Source: Magnolia sinica
Lineage: Eukaryota; Streptophyta; Magnoliopsida; Magnoliales; Magnoliaceae
Assembly (NCBI RefSeq): GCF_029962835.1
Contig: NC_080575.1
Span: forward strand, 58,193,493 to 58,257,492
Length of the DNA: 64,000 nucleotides
Direction of reading: 5' to 3'
Shown here: piece after piece, positions 46,342 through 57,448 of the stretch
Numbering within the stretch: position 1 is the first letter of the stretch
How the letters are laid out: every line of letters begins with the position of its first letter
Notes under the pieces: generated by a model
Databases searched by the model: none
Told to the model about the DNA's origin: nothing
Seen by the model: the letters and a program-made list of their open reading frames with translations, nothing else
Translations under genes and position numbers: made by a program

Positions 46342-47531
46342 TCTCCTAGTCTGATGGAGGTATATTTAGGTTTACTGCTTTCATAAGACTAGGATAGTTT
46401 ACTTTTTGTCATTATAGGATAGTCAGCTTTATGCTGTTAGGATAGTTTTCTTTCCAATTGTTGTAGGATAGTTTACTTTTGTTGGTTTCACTCTTGTGCT
46501 GGCCCACTTTCACGGTGAGATCTCTTTGAAAAAAGCCTCATAACTCCTTCATTAGGTACTATCTTTCTGTCACTTCTCCTTTAGTTTCATTGTCTCATGT
46601 GCATTACATGCTTATATCTTTTACATTGAGGATAATATAAATTTTAGGTTAGGGATGGGAGATTAGGTTACCTAATCAGCGTTTTCTCAGTGTTGAGCAA
46701 AAATTGTGAATTTTTTAAAACTCTTTCTAGAAATTCTTGTGAATTCGAAGTGATTTTGAAGGCCATATTTGATTTAGTAGTATAAGATATGTAATGTTGG
46801 TAATTTATGATTCTTGGATTCAGTTATTTGTCAGATTTCATAGTTAAGTTCGAATAATAATCCATGATTAGAAATTTTAAACATTGATTGAGTCATGATT
46901 TCACATGTCACATCTAGCTTACACATTAAGGTTTCAGTTCAATTTTGAATCGTTAACTTGGTGATCATTAAGCATAGAAAGAACCAACGTCGAAAATTTG
47001 TCCATCATGTTCAATGAGAAGAATTGAAAAGAAAAAAAAAGAGAAGAATATCCAGTTTAAAAAAAACAGTCGTCATAAAAAACGGCTACCTGTTAAAGAT
47101 CTTTAAAAAGGTTGAGATAACGTGAAGCCATCGATGGAAAATTCAAAAGCTGGAAGAATAAAAAGGCTGAACTGTAAGGCAAGTTTCAGTTTAGGTTGAG
47201 TTATCCAGGAATGGTTTGTTTGATTATCAATGTTATCATGAAAATTGACGATTGGACTCTTAATGATGATAAGCCAAGATTACACTATACACCCATGGAA
47301 CTTAATGTTTAAAATTGTTATAATCGATGAATTAATACTTTGAACTTGACTATGAAGTTTACCGTGTGCTTGAGTTCAAGAGAAAGTAATGCCCAACATT
47401 CATGAATCTTAGAATTCTAGTATCTGGATTGTTTTTCAAAAATCACTTGAGTTTATGGAAATTATCATGTAATTCTTAAAATCTTTTTCGTATACTTTGC
47501 TCGGGACTAGAAAAATGCTGGTTGGGGATTG
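46342..47531 (+). other. Athila(+) spacer between integrase and 3' LTR, polypurine tract at its end
   Basis: A 1.2-kb AT-rich region with repeated TAGGATAGTTTACTTTT text around 46390-46480. I see no envelope-like ORF, which some Athila elements carry here. The polypurine tract is the G-rich TTGGGGATTG at about 47522-47531, directly before TGTTGAGGG. Confidence 0.7.
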
Positions 47532-49658
47532 TGTTGAGGGTCAAATATTGCATATTAGACCCCAGTTATTACTTGGTTTTACGTACATGATAATGTTTAA
47601 CGTCCTATTTTAATCATGTTTGCGTTGTAAGGTGAATTTAAGAGCTTGGACTAAAAAAGGGTGCTAAGAGCATGGATTTGATGCTCAAGAATCACCAAGG
47701 CAAGGGACGGATCTTAAGAGACCGAGATCGAAGAATTTACACGCCGAACATCCGAGAAAATCTAGTGATTGAAGATAAAGAGCCTGAAAATCGTCTTAAA
47801 TGCAAAATCACAGGGTTCTCACCATCCATTTGGCTTGAAATTTTATATTTGGTCTGAGGACCCTAAATTAACCATACACATAAAATTTCAACTCTTAGAT
47901 CCTTGTAGCAGTGACCCAACAGACAGATCAGCCTATAAAACACTAAGCTAGGGCCCACCTGATATTTAGATATTCTTCAATTTTGGTATCAACCCCTTAA
48001 ATTGGATGAGAGGGAAGATGGACAGCGAATTTCTCATAAACATCATAGTGGACCCCACATGCGACATGCGTGTACATAGAACATGCGCACGCGAGCCGCA
48101 TCGGACCCAGTCCTCCATCAAAGATCGGGTTGACCCGATCCTTCTTCGAAATGGAAACAGCGTGCAGACGCTAGATCACCTGTGATGTGTTCTGGGCCAC
48201 CATTGTCCATCATATGGATGATCGGGACCATCCATTCGATCCAACGGGTCACCATGACCCTAACCATGGAGCCCTTTTGATCACATGCACGTGTACACAC
48301 ACAAATCTCCATCAAATGCAGGATGAACAACGGGGTGATTTGACACAGTGGGCCACACTAAAACTCAACCAAAACCACCCCTTTCTGACTAAAATCTCGC
48401 CAGGAATCCAATGGACGGGGTGGATTTCTTCGAAAACAACACTATGGGGCCCACCGAGCATCGCAGCAAATCCACGTGCACATGATCCACGTCCGGGAAG
48501 TTCAGAAATTTTGGGGAGTTGTGGGCCACGATTATCGATCGTTTCAATGATCTGAACCGTACAGATGGAAGCCCAGCCAAGGATGACCCTAGCCATGGAG
48601 AAATTTCGAAGCCAAGGACGTTCATTGTCACGAAAATCTAAGCCAAACACAAGTTGGCTTGCGTTTCGCTGCGCAATATTGCTTTGCATATTCTGCTGCA
48701 TAAGCTCTCACGCCACCGACTCTATCTAACCACCGACCCTCTTTTTGGCTATAAAAAGTGAAAAGAGAAAGAGTGAAGGATCATTAGGAAGGAGAACATG
48801 TGAAGAGAAAAGGGGAGAGAGAGAGAGGGGAAGAACGTGGAAGACGTCACCAGAGTTTTTTTTTTTTCTTCTTCCCTTTACTTAGTCTATTTTATGATTT
48901 ATTAAGAGATTTTAGTCAATCATGTCTATGATCGGCTGAACCTCTTAGCTAGGGCTAAGAGGTGAAGCTTGTAGCATGATGGTTGTGTTCGGTTGCTTTG
49001 ATTCATGTTGATGCACCTTCTTTGATTTTAGTTGATTATAATATATACTTTCAGTTTTTAATGGTTTGTTGTGACATAAATTACAATGGATCTGTGATAG
49101 CTTTGAGTATGTTCTTTTCATTATTAGGATTATGAACCTAGGAACCCTATTGTTCAGCATCGCCTCATGGACATGGTTGGATGATGGAACATTTCCTAAT
49201 GTTCATAATTCCCTTAGATTGGTTGTGGATTGGTTAAATTTTGTTGTTTGCTTTATCTCATGGGCATGGTCTTGTGATGGAATCAATTCTAATTCTCATA
49301 CCTATCATTCTATTGAGAACTAGATCAAAGGAAGTTCAGATGTGAATTTTAATGAATTATCTTCCAACTGGATAAAGATAAGACTCTGATTCCAGTTGTG
49401 TTCATGAATCAAGCATAGATCTCCCTAATCTCTACAAGTGGATCCTTGGAAACCCTAGTTTCCTACCTTTGAATTTTACAAGTTTAGTTTAATATTTCAC
49501 CATTATTCTCTTAAATTTCCTTAATTTAGATTACATCTTATTCTAGTTCTAGTTCTGGTTACTTTCAGAATACGTACGAGGTTCAGTCCTTGTGGATTCG
49601 ACATCAGTCTTACCGAGATTATTACTACGTCATGACCCTATACTTGGGGTGGCAAACA
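47532..49658 (+). mobile_element. Athila(+) 3' LTR, 2127 bp
   Basis: It starts TGTTGAGGGTCAAATATTGC and ends GTGGCAAACA, followed by TCAAG. The TATA box is at 48750-48757. It is homologous to 38305-40438 and only 7 bp different in length. Short open frames within it are not genes. Confidence 0.92.
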
Positions 49659-49663
49659 TCAAG

Positions 49664-50145
49664 CAATTCCAATGATGTTCTAATTTCTATGAATGATTGC
49701 ATGATATTTTGGTTATTTGCTCTTGAGTATCCATGAATTTCTGAAGTGAATCCTATTGGATTGTTTCTGGTTGGATCTCAATAGTAGGGGATACAAGATA
49801 ATAGTCACTAGAATCCATGTTTGGTACACCTCTCCAATTTAAACTTTGATGTTTCCATTGATTATAGTCATACGGATCATATGAGGGAGAGTTTGATGGT
49901 TGTTGGTACGCATTATCACCCATAATATAATCATGCATTATTTTCTTCTTGCTGCATGGGTGATAATTGTTACAACTCCAATAATCACGTAATGATTTCT
50001 TAATCGGTGGAGTGTAATTCTTCTCTCGCATATAATCGCATAGGAACTTCTTAACCGGTGGAATATTATATCCTGATCGGTTCTTAATCATAGTTTTAGT
50101 AAAATTTTGAGACATAGGTTGTTTCCTAACACAAACATCTGACAA
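49664..50145 (-). pseudogene. Minus-strand Athila gag C-terminal region
   Basis: A 130-residue open stretch (50145-49753) is rich in Tyr, Asn, Pro and Lys, with a duplicated KKFLCDYMREKNYTPP / KKSLRDYWSCNNYHP pattern and YDPYDYNQW ... NWRGVPNMDSSDYY, like the low-complexity linker after the gag zinc knuckles of Athila. After a frameshift near 49750 the frame continues into a coiled-coil-like stretch and, across the inserted Athila(+), into 38304-38241. It is part of the oldest retroelement here. It is not a cellular gene. Confidence 0.55.
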
Positions 50146-50564
50146 CCCTTCACGATATCTTTCATCTTCTAGAAGTATATTAGCGTATTCACGTATCCAC
50201 TCTTAGATGAACATGATGAAACCCTAATTCTAAATTTATTCCTAAAATAAATTTATAAAAACAAAAAACCTACAGCAATATGGAAAGTAAGTAGAGGGAA
50301 GAAGTTACCAAACGAGAGGAACTAGAATTGGAGATCCTACAAAATCAAAACAATCAAACTATGTTAGTAATGTTGGAACAAGAAAGAGAAGAAAAAAATA
50401 AGATGAATCTTAAAAACAAAATTTTAAAATTGAAAAGTTCTAAAAATTTTAAATTAGAAAAATTTAGAAAATAAGAAAAATCTAACCTAAAACGAAAATC
50501 AAACTAAGAAAAACCTAAACCTAATCGTGTTCAATGCCACTCTCCGGTAATGGCACCAAAAACT
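50146..50564 (-). other. Leader and primer binding site of minus-strand Athila
   Basis: A-rich non-coding leader. At 50540-50559 the minus strand reads TTTGGTGCCATTACCGGAGAG (within 20 bp of the LTR), a variant of the Athila tRNA-Asp type primer site. It fixes orientation and the LTR edge at 50565. Confidence 0.75.
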
Positions 50565-51119
50565 TGTTCACAACCCCAAGTGCATGGTCGCAATGTAGTA
50601 ATAACTCAGTGAGAATGAGGTCCAATCCACAGGGAATGGGGAACACAGTCTAGAACTAATCTAAGTCTAACTTGGTTAGTCTGAGTATTTAATCCGGTAA
50701 TTTAGAAAAAAAAAAGTTTTGAAATAATAAAGATAAAAGACTAAGGATCCAGGTATCCACTTATAGCAATCTCAATATTCAATCTACTTGATTCAACAAT
50801 AACTCGATTGAAATCAAATCCTATCATATCCTATCCAATTGGATGATGGAGTGGTTAAAACAGAATCTGAACTTATATTGGATTAGTTCCCAAATATCAG
50901 TCTAATTGTAATGATGACAGGGGATTCAATCATCCACCATGCCTAGGAGAAAATGGTGAACAACTTATACACATCACATAATTTAAAATAAGAAGATATT
51001 TAAAGTTCTCACATCATCTATTGTAATTGGAGTCACAATAAACCATAGAAAACTAAAAATATTTCTTAAATTAAAATAGAAATCAATGAAGTTCAACATA
51101 AACCTGAATCAAAGTAAGG
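50565..51119 (-). mobile_element. Minus-strand Athila 5' LTR, inner part
   Basis: It starts (plus text) TGTTCACAACCCC next to the primer site. It is interrupted by CACTA-1 at 51120 and continues at 57449. Text around 50930-51119 resembles the reverse complement of the Athila(+) LTR (…CATGAATCAAAGCAA...). Confidence 0.75.
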
Positions 51120-51900
51120 CACTATAAGAAAATGGAGCTTTACCGGCAACCAAAAATGCCCCTAAAAGTCCAAAAAACTACTGGCGGTTGTAAAAATGCC
51201 ACTAAGGAGGGGTGTCGCTATATCTTTTACCGGCATTTTTTATGACTGCCGCTATATTGGAGACTTTTACCAGCATTTATTGTCCTTTATCGGTGCTTAT
51301 CCTGATTACCGGTAAAGCCTGAGGAAGCGCCAGTAAAAACAGTAAAAGCGCTGGTAGAAACTATAAAAAGCGTCGGTAAAAACTGTAAAAAACGCCGGTA
51401 GAAGATTAAAAACGCTGTTAAAAGCTGTAAAAATGCTGCTAAAAGTATATTTAAGCGCTGGAAAAGGTTGCCACAATGCTGGTAAAGATTTGCAAAGATA
51501 CCGGTAAAGGCCAGCATAAGCGTCGTTTAGACATATCAAAGCGTCGATAAAAGTATATTTAAGCGTCGCCAAAAGGTTGGCAAAATGCTGGGAAATATAT
51601 GGAGAAATGTCAAAAAAGGCCCGCTGAAGTGTTAGGAAGAGTAATTTATGCACTGCAAAAAGGTTGCTAAAACGCCAGGAAATATATGTACAAATGCCAA
51701 AAAAGACCTGCCGAAGTGTCATTTAGACATATCTAAGCGCTGGTATATGTCGACACAGATCTATCAAGGCATTAGTAAAAGGTTCCCGAAAGATCTATCA
51801 AATGTCGTGAAACACTGATATATGCCATGAAAAATGGTTAGAAAATCTTTAAACATGCACCAGTAAAAACTGGTGACCGCCTGTAAAGGTGTTGATCGCC
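51120..51900. repeat. CACTA-1 left terminal and subterminal repeats
   Basis: After the terminus there are some 30 copies of a roughly 20-bp motif related to CGCCGGTAAAAGCTGTAAAA, with more diverged TTAAGCGTCG and AAAGGTTGC variants. Subterminal repeats are the transposase binding sites of CACTA elements. The minus-strand open frames at 51287-51722 are translations of these repeats. Confidence 0.88.
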
Positions 51901-53541
51901 AATTAATGTTTTTTTTCTCAATCCATTTGATTGTTTATATTTAATTGAGACCTATATAGTTTTTAAATATTTAGAACCTAAAAAATGTTGCACAACACAG
52001 TTAAAAATGAATACTAAATAAATTATATTACTTTACAATGAAAATCATATAATATTTATAATAATATGTTCAAAATGTTCTAAATACATATAAAAGAAAT
52101 CCCTCCATCTAGCCATCATATGTCTCTGCCTGCAACCTGCAAGACAAAATAATAAAAATAAATTAATTACATTTTAACAATTTTATGTGATTTAAATAGC
52201 ATATCATATGACATTCAATGGCCCATTAAGAATGCGTTCCTTCTCATACAAGTCAATGAAAGGAGGGGCCCACTCACTATAAGTAATAAGGTCAAACTCT
52301 AATCGAAAAGTTACATGTGGCATATCTCATGACTTTCAATGGTCCACCTACATGAATTGGGGTTTAAAATTTCAAGGACATGTCTCATGTGTGTGCCGTC
52401 ATGAGAACTCTTCCAATTCCCATAATTCATGCAGGGTCCATGTAAACTCTTCCAATTTCCCATCATGAGAAACACATCAGTGTTGAAATTTCAGTCCGTA
52501 GATAGATATATCATGAGTGGTGAAAACAATTTTTCATAATAGCATTTAATAATAGCTTTATTTATTATTTACTAACAAATTTACTAACTAGACTAGGTAG
52601 ATATGTATATAGATTATATATATGACTATGCGGAAGCTGACCTTCTCTGCTTTTCATAATAGCTTTATCTACACCTGTGCATAAGGTCACTACAATAGAG
52701 CATTTTTCCCGTGAGGAAAATAAAAAAGATGAATTAGGAGAGGAAGGCTAGTCCTTAGCAGTGAGTGTGCATGTGGGACCCATGTGCATGTTGGCCACAC
52801 GCACCTTGATTGGTTCACATAGGCTGCGGATCCCAGGGCATGACACCCTTCAGCATTCCTAATGGTTTCAAACCCATTACAGCACATGGGTACCATTTTA
52901 GCATTCCTCTTTGCTAGATTCCGGCACAACCATGTCCCAGCTATTAATATTACAAAATAATGCTTATTTTCTAAAGATAGTGTTCAACCATTAAAATCAA
53001 AGGGGGCAGCCTTTCTCTCTAGGGTATTGAAAATCTGACAACTAAAGGATGGTGGACCAGAATCTAAAGATGGGGATTAGCAACCACATTTCAATATACC
53101 AAAGAAAATACAAGAAAAATCCTACCATTTGGAAAAGCATACCACCAAATAGATTCCTTGTCTCACAACACTTTGCTCATCATTTTTGGACACCAATTGA
53201 CCATGCTGATTGATGTTAGTTTCAATGTTGTAATTAAGAAAGCATTTTTCACAGACCATGAAGAAAACAATTCGCAATTCCTTAGAAATTCTACTCCTAT
53301 TAGAAGTTTCAAAAATCATAAGTCAATGTTGGCGCAGATATGAAATAACTCCTTTCTAAAACAACATAAACAAGCCCCAATTCTCATTCTTTGTTTTTGT
53401 AAGTTGTTTTAAAAGTAGAAATTCATAAATCATAAACTATTTTTCTCTACTCCAGAAATTGTCATGAGCCATACTCAGCCCCTCAATATCAAAGCATTTT
53501 CCAGAGAAATGGAACAAGAAAAGGAAAGAGAGATAACTCAC
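51901..53541. other. CACTA-1 interior without identified gene
   Basis: AT-rich text. Short open frames at 52690-52929 and 53122-53343 have no recognisable domain. It may hold intron or flanking DNA taken along with the Rubisco activase fragment that starts at 53542 on the minus strand. Confidence 0.5.
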
Positions 53542-54006
53542 TTGATTCCCATCTTGGCAAAGACAAGTTCACATTGGAATGATTTTCCCTGACCTTTCCC
53601 TCCCCAAATACCCAGAATGAGTGGAACCTGTTACAATTCACCGAAACCATTCAAATTTCAAGAAATCAATCATGGGACCCACTTCAGAAGCAGCCCAACA
53701 GAAGAGAGTGGAACATCTGAGTTGTGCATCAGGTTAGCCCCACGATGTACATGACCTGGCCTAAAAATGAGACTGGCCACTATCCAAGTAGACCACTCCA
53801 TCACTTTGTGTGGCCCACCTAAAGACCCGATGCACGGTTCATTCATATGTTGCAGCTGCATTCCAGCCCCAATAAAGCTCATACATAGAAATTAACATAC
53901 CTTAATGTTAGGCAAGGTCATGAAATTCTTGCTAACGTGGATAACAAGCTTGTCCATGAAAGCCGGGGCAATGTAGAAACCATGCATGGTATTGTCTAAG
54001 TTGTAC
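53542..54006 (-). pseudogene. RCA: Captured Rubisco activase fragment (two exons and intron)
   Basis: Minus strand. Exon 54006-53901 encodes NTMHGFYIAPAFMDKLV and KNFMTLPNIK. The 273-bp intron (53900-53628) has GT...AG ends. Exon 53627-53542 encodes VPLILGIWGGKGQGKSFQCE and LVFAKMGIK, with the Walker A P-loop GGKGQGKS. Rubisco activase is the chloroplast AAA+ ATPase that removes inhibitory sugar phosphates from Rubisco. Only the segment just before and including the P-loop is present. The transit peptide, Walker B and the rest are missing, so it cannot work. The coding text is clean with few substitutions, suggesting recent capture. Exon ends match splice sites, so genomic DNA rather than cDNA was copied. 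Confidence 0.9.
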
Positions 54007-54214
54007 CTGGAAATGGAACTTCCCATTATTCATTAAACAAATCATGATAGATATTAAAAAGCTTCCAACTCAAACTTGAGGACTCTTTAGACTCTTCATT
54101 TAACCATATAAGCAATAGAATTGTATTGAGTTGATCCAAGATGCCAATGCTCTCACTACTTCAGTTTAGCATTAAGCAGCATAGTAGAGTAAAAAAAGCA
54201 TGAAGAGCAACCAC

Positions 54215-54245
<31 letters not shown>

Positions 54246-55227
54246 AGAAGAAGAAGAAGAAGAAGAAGAAGAAGAAGAAGAAGCTCATGAGCTCAAAATG
54301 GTTATTAAATGATCTGATAGCTATCTGAAAGGTGGATAAACATTTACAGATGCTTTTATAAGAGCAACTAAGATAACATAAGGGTTAAAAAGAAAAAATT
54401 GAAAAGGCTCAATCCCCTCTTCAGCAATGGGATAAGCAACAACTCTCCAGCTTCAACAATATAACACAGAAAATGTGTGTATGTGTTTACGTATATGTAC
54501 ATGTATCTGTATGCGTATGTGTATGTGTCAATCACAGTAACTACTAGAAATATGATGGTGCATATAGATGCACAACCAAATTGAATTGTGAACATTCAGT
54601 TGAATCAAGTCAAAATAATGAAACTCTAATGATGTGCCCAAAACAAGAGCAACCATCAAAGTAAAACCCCAGTTACAATGCACAGATCTTATTATCATTT
54701 GCTGCCCCACAACTTGGACATGCCGCATGAATTCCCACAATCTATGCCACTCATTTGGTGGGCCTCACTATGAATCAGCCACTGATCAAATGATCTTGAC
54801 CATCCAATCAATTACTAACAAAGGGAGGGTAGATAAATAGAATACCCGACTATTAGCATCAAATGGCCCAAAACCACCAATAAATAGTATACACGACTAT
54901 TAGCATCAATCCAGTCCATAAGATTTCATGAGAGTGATCCATCCAGGAGAGAATCCAGCCAATGAACAACCTCAATCAATAGCCTATTTGCACACATGTC
55001 CTGTTTTTCCGCAGCATGATATCAAATCCAAACCTCATCTAAGAGAAAATCGACTATCTCTATTTCCACCAAAAAGGGAAAAAATGAAATGAAAATAAAA
55101 TAAAAGAAACAGTAAATTTGTAAATAATATAAAGAAAAGTTAAAATCAAGATCTTTTAACAACATATCCACTAAAACAAAATAACCATTAAAACACTATT
55201 GAAATTGAGAGAGAGAACATATTCACA
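54007..55227. other. CACTA-1 interior, no gene recognised
   Basis: Contains the A-run and (GAA)n described separately. Around 54475-54530 there is a run of (GTATGT)n. I see no further exon of Rubisco activase or of the receptor kinase in this stretch. Confidence 0.5.
54215..54283. repeat. A29 followed by (GAA)13
   Basis: A pure A run (54215-54243) grades into GAA triplets up to 54283. It could be the tail of a retroposed sequence or simple slippage. No SINE body is recognised next to it. Confidence 0.9.
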
Positions 55228-55422
55228 ATGAAACTTGGAGCAGAAATCTCCATGTTTGAGAAGACTGTTCTGAAAATGAGATTGAACAATCTACCGAAAG
55301 CCACTAAAAAATTCAGTGAAAACAACATTATCAGATCCAGCAAAGCAGGTGCCATGTACAAGGCAATGCTTGTTGATGGATCTTCCCTTACAATTAGGAG
55401 GCTTCATGATTCTAAATATTCC
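55228..55422 (+). pseudogene. Captured LRR receptor kinase N-lobe fragment (BIR1-like)
   Basis: The segment SMFEKTVLKMRLNNLPKATK, then FSENNIIRSSKAG and MYKAMLVDGSSLTIRRLHDS resembles the juxtamembrane-to-kinase start of plant inactive or BIR1-type LRR receptor kinases, where the text is KMRLxDLxKAT..FS..NIIGSG.TG.MYKA. The glycine loop is ruined (RSSKAG for GSGRTG) and the ATP-binding Lys is Arg (TIRRL). The match stops at a (GA)n run at 55427. Residues after that (repeated Glu-Arg) are repeat translation. It is non-functional, probably captured by the CACTA element. Confidence 0.75.
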
Positions 55423-55423
55423 C

Positions 55424-55426
<3 letters not shown>

Positions 55427-55490
<64 letters not shown>
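55427..55490. repeat. (GA)n microsatellite, about 30 units
   Basis: A long uninterrupted GA run joining the kinase fragment to the following minus-strand exon, possibly marking a junction between captured pieces. Confidence 0.95.
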
Positions 55491-55495
<5 letters not shown>

Positions 55496-55530
55496 GAGAG
55501 AGAGAGGGAGAGGCAGAAAGAGAGCTTTAC

Positions 55531-55797
55531 CTTGGGTGCTTTCTGAATATTATTCAAAGATGTCACCACAATTAATGTTTTCTTCTTGACAAAAGCATTT
55601 ATTCTACTCTCTGGATCACCATCTTTATCATCACTATGTTCATCATTTTTCTTAGCCGCGTTGGACTCTTCTTGAATTTTGGCAGCTCTTTTTTTTTCCC
55701 ACCATCTAACTTAGCATGCAATTTCCTTTCAATAGGATCAGTTGAAACTGTGACTTTCACCTTGGGTGCAATTTTGGCCCCCAGTCCTAGTCTTTAG
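55531..55797 (-). pseudogene. Captured exon of a lysine-rich plant protein (DUF3245-like?)
   Basis: Minus strand from about 55797: RLGLGAKIAPKVKVTVSTDP, IERKLHAKLDGGK, then after an A9 run a one-base frameshift, KIQEESNAAKK, DDKDGDPESRINAFVKKK and ending at a GT donor (QKAPK|GTAAAG at 55530/55531). The layout (GLGAK start, DPxERKLxAKL helix, acidic stretch, SRxxAFxKK) reminds me of a small conserved nuclear Lys-rich family, DUF3245, but I cannot confirm that. The frameshift at the A9 run makes it a pseudogene. It is the third captured fragment of the CACTA element. Confidence 0.55.
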
Positions 55798-56834
55798 AAA
55801 AGCATGCAAGAACAAGCTTTACAAACCATAATGATGAAATAATGACAAGATGATTCTTAATTCCATTTGTGTGGATCCCATCCCCCTCTCCACACTGCCA
55901 CATGTGCCAAATGTATAAGATCCAAGCCATCCACATCTGAGTCCCCCCACATCTGCCCTGGCCCAAGTCTCAGGCCCTGGCCCACTCAACATGTAGGCCT
56001 CAATGTACAAAACAAATAAACATCTACCGAGCTTTACCATGTTCTTCTAGAAATTTGTGTTGTGGTCCAACTGATGGTGGACCCATCCTATGGACAGCTT
56101 GGATGTTCCACAAGAGTGCCAGCTTGGCCTTGGTGGTGGTATGTAAAGGGTCATACGATTTACAAGAATGTGGCATAGATACGGTGAGAAATATGCAGAC
56201 ATGCAAGATTCACAATCAAAGAAACTTGGAAGGACAGCCCTCAAATTCAACTTCTATTGATTCATCTATAGTTAATCTAGTCATATTATTCACCCATGCT
56301 TCAGCCTAAAAATAATTGCAGTCAAAACTCTATTATGAATCAATTGCCAATAGGAAACTATCTCTTGATCAAATACATAAATAGTTCAGTGCCATGGAAA
56401 ATCCAACGCATAAACTATTTGCCTAAGAGCTTTCTGATATTATAATAGTGAGGAGAGATTGACCTGAGTTTCTCACTTTTGAGCTTTTGGACTTGGAAAA
56501 TGTTTCTGGCACTTAGGGGAAGTAAACAATCTATTGCAAGTGGGAACAAGTAACCAAGAGCAGTGTTAGAAATCAATTTCATTAGAACTGGATGGAAAAC
56601 TTCAGAAGAATTCATGCTATTTGGGAATGCCATTGAGTGATATTATAAATAAACTTTTTTATTTTTTAGGAATTTCATCAAACACATGACATACTTACTG
56701 CTCATTGGATAATACAATTACACATATTTGTTTCAAGAATTTCATCAAACCCCAGACATGTTTGTTGCTCACTGGAATTTTATCAAACAAAGCAACACAA
56801 GGAATAGGATAACTAAGCTAATGTCGAATGTTAC
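55798..56834. other. CACTA-1 interior, no gene recognised
   Basis: It includes ordinary plant intergenic text (for example GGCCCACTCAACATGTAGGCC near 55978) and short open frames without domains on both strands at 55819-56310. It may be intron DNA between the exon at 55531-55797 and the one at 56835-57048. Confidence 0.45.
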
Positions 56835-57290
56835 CAAGGTAAGAAGGTTCGAAGGCTTCCCTGATTGCTCGTCTTGGAGATATTCTGCTAGAGGATGGAT
56901 TCCTGCAAGATGCCACATTCACTCTAGGAAATCGTGCCACATCAGCAAGGCCATCAACAAACCAAACACATCCACTGTTTTCATGAATGAGATTCAGCAA
57001 TTCGTAATTGGATGGAGAATATGGCAGATAGAAGGTTATGATCAACATTGATGACCACGTCTGGAGGTTGCCGGGCCTACTCAATCAGTAGCTCTAGATC
57101 TGATCTAAGAACTCGAGAACGAGAAGAAAGGAAGAGAAATAAGAGAGCGAATGAGAATTGGAGGCAAGATGGGAGATTAAAAGTTCCAAATCCAAGATGG
57201 GAGAAGCGTACGAGACGAGAGAGAGAGATGAGGAAGGGAGAGCAACAAAAGAGGAATAGATAGAGGGAAATGAAAAACCCTCTCCGTGTT
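56835..57290 (-). pseudogene. Possible captured 5' UTR and first coding exon of an unknown gene
   Basis: Minus strand. 57290-57049 reads as a pyrimidine-rich, CT-repeat 5' UTR typical of plant mRNAs. An open frame follows (possible ATG at 57048, or 57084 if longer), then about 70 residues with NLIHENSGCVWFVDGLADVA, NVASCRNPSSSRISPRR and a potential GT donor at 56834 (CTTG|GTAACA). I do not recognise the protein. Its position just inside the right CACTA terminus is common for gene-capturing elements. It might be the start of the gene whose later exon is at 55531-55797. Confidence 0.4.
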
Positions 57291-57448
57291 TTTTTTAAAA
57301 AAAATTTTAATAACCAACATTTTATCATCGGCCATGGCCCAAAATCAGGGACGTTTTTGGACCGTTGCCAGTGATTCTCATTATTATCATGAGCTATACA
57401 TGGCCGCTAGTGAAAATTACACCAGTAAAGCCACGTTTTCTTGGAGTG
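57291..57448. repeat. CACTA-1 right subterminal and terminal sequence
   Basis: Contains diverged GCCGGTAAAA-type text in reverse (ACCAGTAAAGCCACG) and ends in TTTTCTTGGAGTG, the inverted terminus. Confidence 0.8.

Larger units (their letters stand above)
38305..49658 (+). mobile_element. Full-length Athila-lineage Ty3/gypsy retrotransposon (11.35 kb)
   Basis: The structure is complete: 5' LTR 38305-40438, primer site 40445-40462, leader, gag-pol 41084-46341, spacer, polypurine tract and 3' LTR 47532-49658. The target duplication is TTAAG (38300-38304) against TCAAG (49659-49663), one C-to-T change. The order protease-RT-RNase H-integrase with a DLGAS protease motif, and a tRNA-Asp type primer site, fit Athila. 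About a dozen stops and one frameshift make it non-autonomous now. No envelope-like ORF is recognised after integrase. Confidence 0.93.
51120..57448. mobile_element. CACTA-1: non-autonomous CACTA (En/Spm) transposon with captured gene fragments
   Basis: The left terminus is CACTATAAGAAAATGGAGC and the right terminus, read inward, is CACTCCAAGAAAACGTGGC. Both match the CACTACAAGAAAA inverted terminus of plant CACTA elements. The flanks AGG (51117-51119) and AGA (57449-57451) are a 3-bp target duplication with one mismatch. The interior of 6.3 kb shows no transposase. It has subterminal repeats on the left and pieces of at least three plant genes (53542-54006, 55228-55422, 55531-55797), perhaps a fourth (56835-57290). 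It lies within an Athila LTR, whose text reconnects around it. Confidence 0.88.

Noticed and set aside
51287-51722. Minus-strand frame of Phe/Leu/Tyr-rich protein resembling a membrane protein (also 62960-63313)
   Set aside because: Translation of CACTA subterminal repeats. Both elements give the same pattern because the DNA motif is repeated.
55228-55575. A 115-residue kinase-like protein with long Arg-Glu tail as one gene
   Set aside because: The kinase match ends at 55422 where the GA run begins. The tail is repeat, so only the first part was annotated as a captured fragment.
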